DNA of 64,000 bases from Punica granatum (taxonomy: Eukaryota > Streptophyta > Magnoliopsida > Myrtales > Lythraceae). The position numbers and the translations under genes were made by a program. The notes under the pieces are model-generated. The model worked only from the letters and a program-made list of their open reading frames with translations. It was not told the origin of the DNA and did no database searches. The DNA lies in contig NC_045130.1 of the NCBI RefSeq assembly GCF_007655135.1, positions 13,330,001 through 13,394,000 on the forward strand. The letters are read 5' to 3'. Position 1 is the first letter of the stretch; each line of letters opens with the position of its first letter. Shown piece by piece: positions 58,294 through 64,000 of this stretch.

Positions 58294-61200
58294 TAAGGGT
58301 GGCAATTCGTATCGTGTCGTATTTATACGTGTCGTGTCTAAACGGATTCGTGTCATTGAAGTCATCACCCATACACGACACGATTATTAAACGGGTCAGG
58401 TTTTAAAAACACGTACACGACACGTTTATATCCGTGTCAACCCGTACATGACACGTTTAAATCTGTTTATCGAAACGTGTCATAATAGGTACACGTATAC
58501 ACGACATGATTATACATGGTACCCAGACACGTTAACACAACACGTTTATCCGATCAACCCGTTTACCCAGACACGTTTACACGACCCGTTTATCCGATCA
58601 ACCCGTTTACCCGGACACGTTTACACGATCTGTTTACCCGTTCAACTTGGTTACCCGAACACGTTAATACGACCCGTTTTTCCGTTTATTCCGATTACTC
58701 GGACACGTTAACACGACCTGCTTAAAGTTTTCCAAAAAGAAATGAGAAGAAAAAAGAATCAAGATTTGGGCACGAATCTTTCATAGGAGAAAGTATGAAA
58801 ATCAACATCGAAGATATGGGCAAAAAGAACTGAAGGAATATACAGACTTAGATTTCAACTTCAACATTGTCAAACACTCATCCAAATTATACAGGTTCAC
58901 CCATGCTGCTTTCCTCAATTTCTGACTTGTAATCCTCCATCAAAGATACAAGTCTCCCTATATCAGAATGTTTTCCTGCAGAAACAAGAAAAACACGATC
59001 CATCAAATACAGATTGCAGCAAATTATATTTAATAAGAAACTTTGATAACATAATCCAACCCTTACCATAAAGTATTAGAGTCGAACTGAAATTTAAAAA
59101 AAAAAAACTTAGGCATTCACTTTACGAACAATAAATCTACTTCTCAGCTAATCCTTTTATCTCACATTATTTAAAACAAAAATAAACAAGATACAGGCCA
59201 CAATGGATTGAAAAAATAAAGTAATAAAGCATATTAGTCTTCACCTTAAATTGCCTTGATATTCAACAAAGAAACTAGCGCATCCAAGTCCATGTGTTGA
59301 CATAATACGATACTGAACTGCAAAATAGACACATCATGAACACATTCACTTGTCCATGAGTTAAAGGGGAAGTGGCCTGAAAATGTTAGAATAGAACTTA
59401 AGATTTGTAAACAAAGAGTCACGAACACAGAGTTGAACTGCTGAGATAGAGCGAGATAGACCATGCAGTTATCCATAAAACATAGATAATTAGATAAAAA
59501 GCTGCCACAGCTCAAACACTCAAATAAGACGACTTTTTTCACCAAATAATTTAAGCAAAGTACAAAGATTTTCTTATTCTGTAGTTACGGGGACAAAATA
59601 TGGCATGTAAGTCATGAACTCAGCGGGCATCAATTCTTGGGGAAATACTTGGCAGGGGCACTTTGTTGATAAGTTGGAAGGCATGGAAAATCTCGTGATA
59701 AGTTAACCCTAGCTATTCAAAAACTCCATTTATGTTTAAGAAAAGTTTAAGAAATAGGTATTAACAACACCATGAAAATCTCCATTTATGTTTACAAAAG
59801 ATTGAAAATTTCACTCCCAATCAGTCAAAATCCATTAGCAAACTCACTTTATCAAAACACAAGTTGTAAAATGGATGCAGTTCCTTGCAACAAGTAAAAA
59901 ACAGAACCAATAAGAAAAGGCTTGCACCAAGATGAAGTGGCAGTCCTGGTACCTCATGGCTGAGATATTCCCACATGCTAATGCAATAAAATGGGATGGC
60001 TTTTCAAAACCAGACCAGCAAGAGCTTCACTTGCTATTGAGACATGAAATTGCCATTGCATAGACTATAGTTGAATCGTTACCTGTTTTGAGTAGTAGCA
60101 CAAGGCAGCGTAAGACCGCCTCCCCTCTCCCGATTCCTTTGACTAGTAGCGCTATGGCTTCCAACTTACTAAATTCTGCCCACAATCTCCAATGCCAGAC
60201 AAGAAAGCAAAATTCGATCAAACTAAGCCAATCTGAAAAGAGAAATGTTATGTTAAAAGGACAAACGAGGAGCAAAGATTTATAAAAATCAACAAATTTC
60301 AGAAGCTGGCATCGCTAGTTGACTGAAGAGTATAAGAAAGAGAGAGTTGATATATTTATGAAATTTTATTTAAATTGGTCTTTTGTGAGCTCTTGAGATT
60401 GAACAGGTTGGGAATGAAGAGTATGAGAATATGATTAAAAAAGAGGATTCTCATATGTAAATATTTTCTTGAGATTTGCCCCATGAGAAAAGGACCCGAA
60501 CAAATAAAAAAACAAAGCTCCACCACTGTAATCTAAGCTAGTCTTTGTTAATATCTTCTTCTGTGACTCCAATCCCTTCGTGAGCTCTCTCCATCTCTCT
60601 TTAAGATTTTCCCTCTCTCTATAAGTTCATAAATAAAAAAATAGCCTAGATACGACAAATGAGCAGAAGGTTAAATCCAACAAACTAACCGTAAGAGCAC
60701 CAACCAAGCACTAAAATCGAAATGGTTGAGAAAACAACAAGATCGATAGAGCAACGCTAACACAGAAATTCCAACACAACTCGAGAGGGTAGCAAGACAA
60801 ATAAAAAAAATCCACCTTTTACTCAAATCAAGCAGGCGGAGAAGGGGGGAAGAGAAGATCGGAGGAGACGAATGATACCTGCCGCCGGCAGGTGATCTGA
60901 GGTCGGAAATGGGGAAAGATCTGTACTTTCTCCTTCGATTTTGGAGGCACAGAGAGAAGCAGAGACCTCGAGGTCGACGGCTCGGGGATCGAGGGCTCGA
61001 GGGTCGCGGGGTCGAGTCGAGGTCGCAGTCGAGGGCCCGAGGGTCGCGGCTCGCGGGTTCGTCTTCGTCTGGTCAGCTGGTTTGAGCAGAGGGCTTCGAC
61101 TCGTGAAGATGAAGGATGAAGGGGGGGCGTGTGAAAGTTGAAACCGGGTGGAAGCTCAAGCCTATTGCCTACTGCAGTCCTGAAGGAAATTTCGAAATTA

Positions 61201-61464
61201 GAGTTAACCTAAGGATATTTTCGTAAATTCAGTTAGATAAACGGGTTAATGGATTACACGATTACAATAACATGATTAAACACAGTTAAATAAACAGATT
61301 TAATCGTGTATAATTGGGTTACACTGGTTTAACCCGCTAAGACACGTTTATTAATCGTGTCTAAATGGGTTGAACATGTTTAACCCGAATATCAAAAATA
61401 TCCAATCCAAACCCGTTTAACTCCGTGTCGTGTAATCGTATCGTATCAAATATTGCCAGCCCTA
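58294..61464. mobile_element. hAT-type element, 3171 bp, carrying a gene fragment
   Basis: Ends TAAGGGTGGCAA and TTGCCAGCCCTA (complement TAGGGCTGGCAA), flanked by the perfect 8-bp repeat AGCAGTAT (58286-58293 and 61465-61472). Both subterminal regions are dense in ACACGTTTA, ACGACCCGTTTA and GTGTCGTGT words, the expected binding-site clusters of hAT transposase. No transposase frame is present. The interior (about 58750-61150) has exon-like segments of an unrelated minus-strand gene. Confidence 0.9.
58887..61140 (-). pseudogene. Gene fragment captured by the hAT element, exons still joinable
   Basis: Minus-strand segments: a GC-rich first exon from about 61140 to 60879 (ends GGCGGCAG|GTATC), a second 60175-60083 (GGGCAG|AATTTAG ... 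AAACAG|GTAACG), and a last exon 58975-58887 (TCTGCAG|GAAAAC ... GTATAA). All junctions are phase 1. The joined frame reads TSDHLPAA, EFSKLEAIALLVKGIGRGEA, VLRCLVLLLKTG, KHSDIGRLVSLMEDYKSEIE, then ESSMGEPV and stop. The first exon is open in this frame over its 3' part but I find no ATG, so the original start is missing or elsewhere. I do not recognise the protein. Introns are retained, which argues for DNA-level capture rather than a processed copy. It might be transcribed, but nothing here shows that. Confidence 0.5.
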
Positions 61465-61472
61465 AGCAGTAT

Positions 61473-62460
61473 GACCCTTTCTCTCAAGGTTGGTTCGCAA
61501 TATGATTTTTATATGTGATTGTTTGAATTATCATATTTGCAACTTGAGCTATTGCTTTTACTCTGATATATGTTATGGTACGCAGGTCTACAATGATAGA
61601 AAGAAAGATATGCAATAGTTAAGTCCTTGCTCAGAAAGACAGTGGAAACTTCTTCTTCTTTTTTTAATGAATAATGAAGATTGAAGAGCAAACGTCAATG
61701 CAATACAGTGGAAGAGATTCCATGATTCCAACACTGAGATGTCTAGGTTCTTGCCTTATTGAACGCAATATGTTGAGTAATCTCGGCCGATAGTACTTAC
61801 ATTACCTGGACAAAAATAATTCAGGAGTTCATGTCAATCCTATGAAGTTTTTTTGAGAGGTCTTGGTCTAACTTGTCCGTCCAAGGCATGAGTTGGACCT
61901 AATTCACAATCATTTGGTTCACGTTATCCCTGAGACTTCTTTTCTCGAGCTGGGCCTGCAACTACAGATGATTAGTATTACAAATGAGGTCTTGGAAGAC
62001 CCTTGACTGAGTAAGATAGCAATATAAGGACTCAAATTTCGCTTTATTGTACTTTTCTTATTTTACCTTGTTACTCGCATTCATCATAATAGAGAGAATA
62101 AGAAAACACGGTATGTAAAAGTGTAAATGTTCGTATATTACAAATAACAGACTAGGTGATTACATGTCACATAGTTTACAAAAGTTGCTTGCTAAGTAAA
62201 CAACATGAATTTCAGGGGGAAAACCCAATAATATGAATGATACAGAGTAATTTTAAATAATAGAACAAAAATGAATAAACAGGTGCAAGACACGCGGTGT
62301 AATACTAGTGTTACAAGAGGTTTTTGTAGCTACGGAGGTAATTTACTTTAGAATGGGTCTAAATACGTCCTGAAAATGGAATGGAAATTTAATTTTTTTC
62401 TTGAAAAATTAAACTTTTCAATTAATTAGTTAAACTAATTCTCATTTAAACGTTCATAAA
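61473..62460. other. Intergenic; Helitron-like end candidate at about 62288-62312
   Basis: No supported gene. ACACGCGGTGT followed by AATACTAGT near 62290-62312 has the hairpin-plus-CTAGT form of a Helitron 3' end, weakly. Confidence 0.35.
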
Positions 62461-63420
62461 GGGGCTGTTTGGTTGACCAATTCTATGACGGAATCTGAGA
62501 TTCCGGCCTAAAATCAGCAAACTTTCCTGCGTTTGGTAGGAAAGTGGAGGGAATTCGAAGCCCATTTGAGATTCCCGGGCTTCAACGGGCCAATACAAAT
62601 TCCCTCCCAAGGTGTAATCTGAGAATACCACCAGTCAGGATGGTATGGATGGTATATCTCAGATTACGGACTCTGGAACAGGGGTAATTTTTTTTTTTTT
62701 GAGTTTATTAACAAATCTTTTAAAAACCCTTCGCTTGTTTCATGCGGGGAAGATGAAATTTTTTAATTCAATTTCTTTTTTTTTTACTTTCAGGTAAGAA
62801 TTTTGCTTTTTTTACTTTATATAATAGAATGTATGTATGTATATATATTATATATGTTTTGTGTATTACGTAGGTCTACTAAATAAACTAAAATTTACCT
62901 GTAAAAAAAACTTGAATTTTCACATAATTAACCAAATATGTAGGTGTATTTTTTATTATATATTATATATTATATATTTGTATATTATATTTATTTATAT
63001 ATTTATATATTTGTATATTTAATATAATATATTTGTGTAAATATAATATATTTTCTTTATATATAATGTATTTATGTTTATATTTATATTTAATATAAAT
63101 ATTTTTATTAAAATATTTTATAAATATATAACAAATACCTATATATACATATATTTAAAATAAAAATAACAATAAAAATAAACTTTTGGCATAATAACCA
63201 TACAAATAGGGGTATATTTGTAAAATTACTTTACATTCTCATTGATTAATTTAATATATCAAACGTAATAATCTCACATTACCTTATATTTTCGCAAATA
63301 CATAATAACTTACCCAATACAATAATATTGTAATCCTTGTAATATGACATTTCCTGACTCACTTTCCCTGCAATCTAACATTTCCTATGATTTAACAATC
63401 CGCGAACCAAACGCCCCCTT
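62461..63420. mobile_element. Harbinger-like element, ~960 bp
   Basis: Left end GGGGCTGTTTGGTTGACC and right end GCGAACCAAACGCCCCC are inverted repeats, with TAA/TTA at the borders. Subterminal AATCTGAGATTCC and GTAATCTGAGAATACC words occur near the left end. The interior (62820-63180) is almost pure AT with TATATTATAT repeats. No transposase. It lies about 220 bp left of the conserved region of gene copy 2. Confidence 0.65.
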
Positions 63421-63640
63421 ACTAGAAAAAAATTCTCATTCAGGCATCCATTATTGCCATCATTAATTAAGATTATCTCGTCAACAATGCATAGTTTGAC
63501 ATTAGGATTACAAGCAAATAATGAAAATTAGATTGCCAATATACAAGTAACACCTATCACGTGAAGTCTGACTAGCTATGTTTGTCAACGAAATTTTGAA
63601 ATACAGATATTGACTTAAGGTTTGCAACAACTGATATTGA

Positions 63641-63836
63641 CTCAAGTCATTGCCCCAAAAAAGTAATTAGCTTTCATTAGGGGAAAAAACTAATTAGCTG
63701 CCAATTTAGAAAGCACATCCAATACTAATATATCGGAAAATAATATGTTATATCTATATATATAGTCGGGGAAGGAGAGACTCTTGTCCATATGGAAAAA
63801 TTAAGTTAGGTAGAAAAAGCTCTGGGCTCATCTCTC
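63641..63836 (+). promoter_or_regulatory. Conserved upstream region of the duplicated gene, copy 2
   Basis: Nearly identical to the region upstream of 44991, including CTCAAGTCATTGCCCCAA at the left edge, a TATA-like CTATATATATAG at about 63754, and GTCCATATGGAAAAATTAAG before the ATG. Similarity falls off sharply to the left of about 63631, marking the duplication edge. Confidence 0.55.
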
Positions 63837-64000
63837 ATGGCAGCTGCACTTCTCCATTGCTGCGTTTTGCCTCTATCTCTTGCCTTACTTCTCATTACAA
63901 TCGGTTGCGTCTCAGGAGAAGGCAATGAAGTGAATAACGAGCGACAGTCGGTGCTACGAACCGATAAAACTAGTCGGGAGCTTAATCAGGCTGCGGATTC
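63837..64000 (+). CDS. First exon of an unknown secreted protein (copy 2, cut by window end)
   Basis: The same 54 residues as the exon at 44991, starting MAAALLHCCVLPLSLALLLI with a signal peptide, to QAADS at the window edge. It differs from copy 1 at five nucleotides, all at third codon positions and all silent (Pro, Val, Gln, Leu and Ala codons). The remainder lies outside the window, so this may be the intact member of the pair. Function unknown. Confidence 0.7.
   Translation, partial: MAAALLHCCVLPLSLALLLITIGCVSGEGNEVNNERQSVLRTDKTSRELNQAAD

Noticed and set aside
1..64000. CRISPR array, rRNA operon or bacterial-type operon
   Set aside because: No short regularly spaced direct repeats with unique spacers and no rRNA sequence; genes are intron-bearing and widely spaced. 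The minisatellite at 34935-35116 and the 154-bp array have no spacer structure.

Overview
This is nuclear DNA of a flowering plant. The genes have introns with GT-AG (once GC-AG) borders, and the recognisable proteins are plant families: a SEUSS co-repressor, an m-type thioredoxin with a plastid transit peptide, and an R2R3-MYB. The intergenic DNA is AT-rich and packed with plant transposon types. A woody eudicot, perhaps Myrtales, would fit the repeat flavour, but that is a guess.

Layout. 1-9565 is gene-dense: a 9-coding-exon SEUSS-like gene on + (2099-7591, with a 5' leader from about 850) converges on a two-exon thioredoxin m gene on - (9565-8581). 9566-19643 is mostly intergenic with SINEs, a Mutator-like element and no supported gene. 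A subgroup-21-like R2R3-MYB lies at 19644-20734. 20735-44990 is repeat-rich: SINEs, a TRIM, hAT and Tourist-type MITEs, Helitron-like ends, and a large LTR-type block (A, 35461-38100). Two weak spliced-transcript candidates lie at 25.8-27.8 and 28.8-31 kb. At 44991 begins the first exon of an unknown secreted protein; a near-identical copy begins at 63837 and runs off the window. Between them lie an inverted relative of block A (block B, about 47.3-53.0 kb), two hAT-like elements carrying gene fragments (53.8-54.7 and 58.3-61.5 kb), a direct-repeat element and a Harbinger-like element.

Most distinctive observations. (1) The two copies of the secreted-protein exon differ at five coding positions, all silent, so both have probably been under protein-level constraint. 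(2) A 3171-bp hAT-type element with a perfect 8-bp target duplication contains no transposase but holds exons of an unrecognised gene that join in frame. (3) A second hAT-like element holds a broken piece of what looks like a HARBI1/ALP1-type gene. (4) Three more hAT-derived elements have perfect 8-bp target duplications; one retains an acidic C-terminal reading frame and one contains a tRNA-like A/B-box segment. (5) A SINE family of 187-191 bp has clear target duplications, and one copy is nested in a second SINE. (6) The MYB gene has a GC-AG intron, and the SEUSS protein has a long mixed Gln/His tract. All family names rest on motif recognition by eye; no database search was possible.
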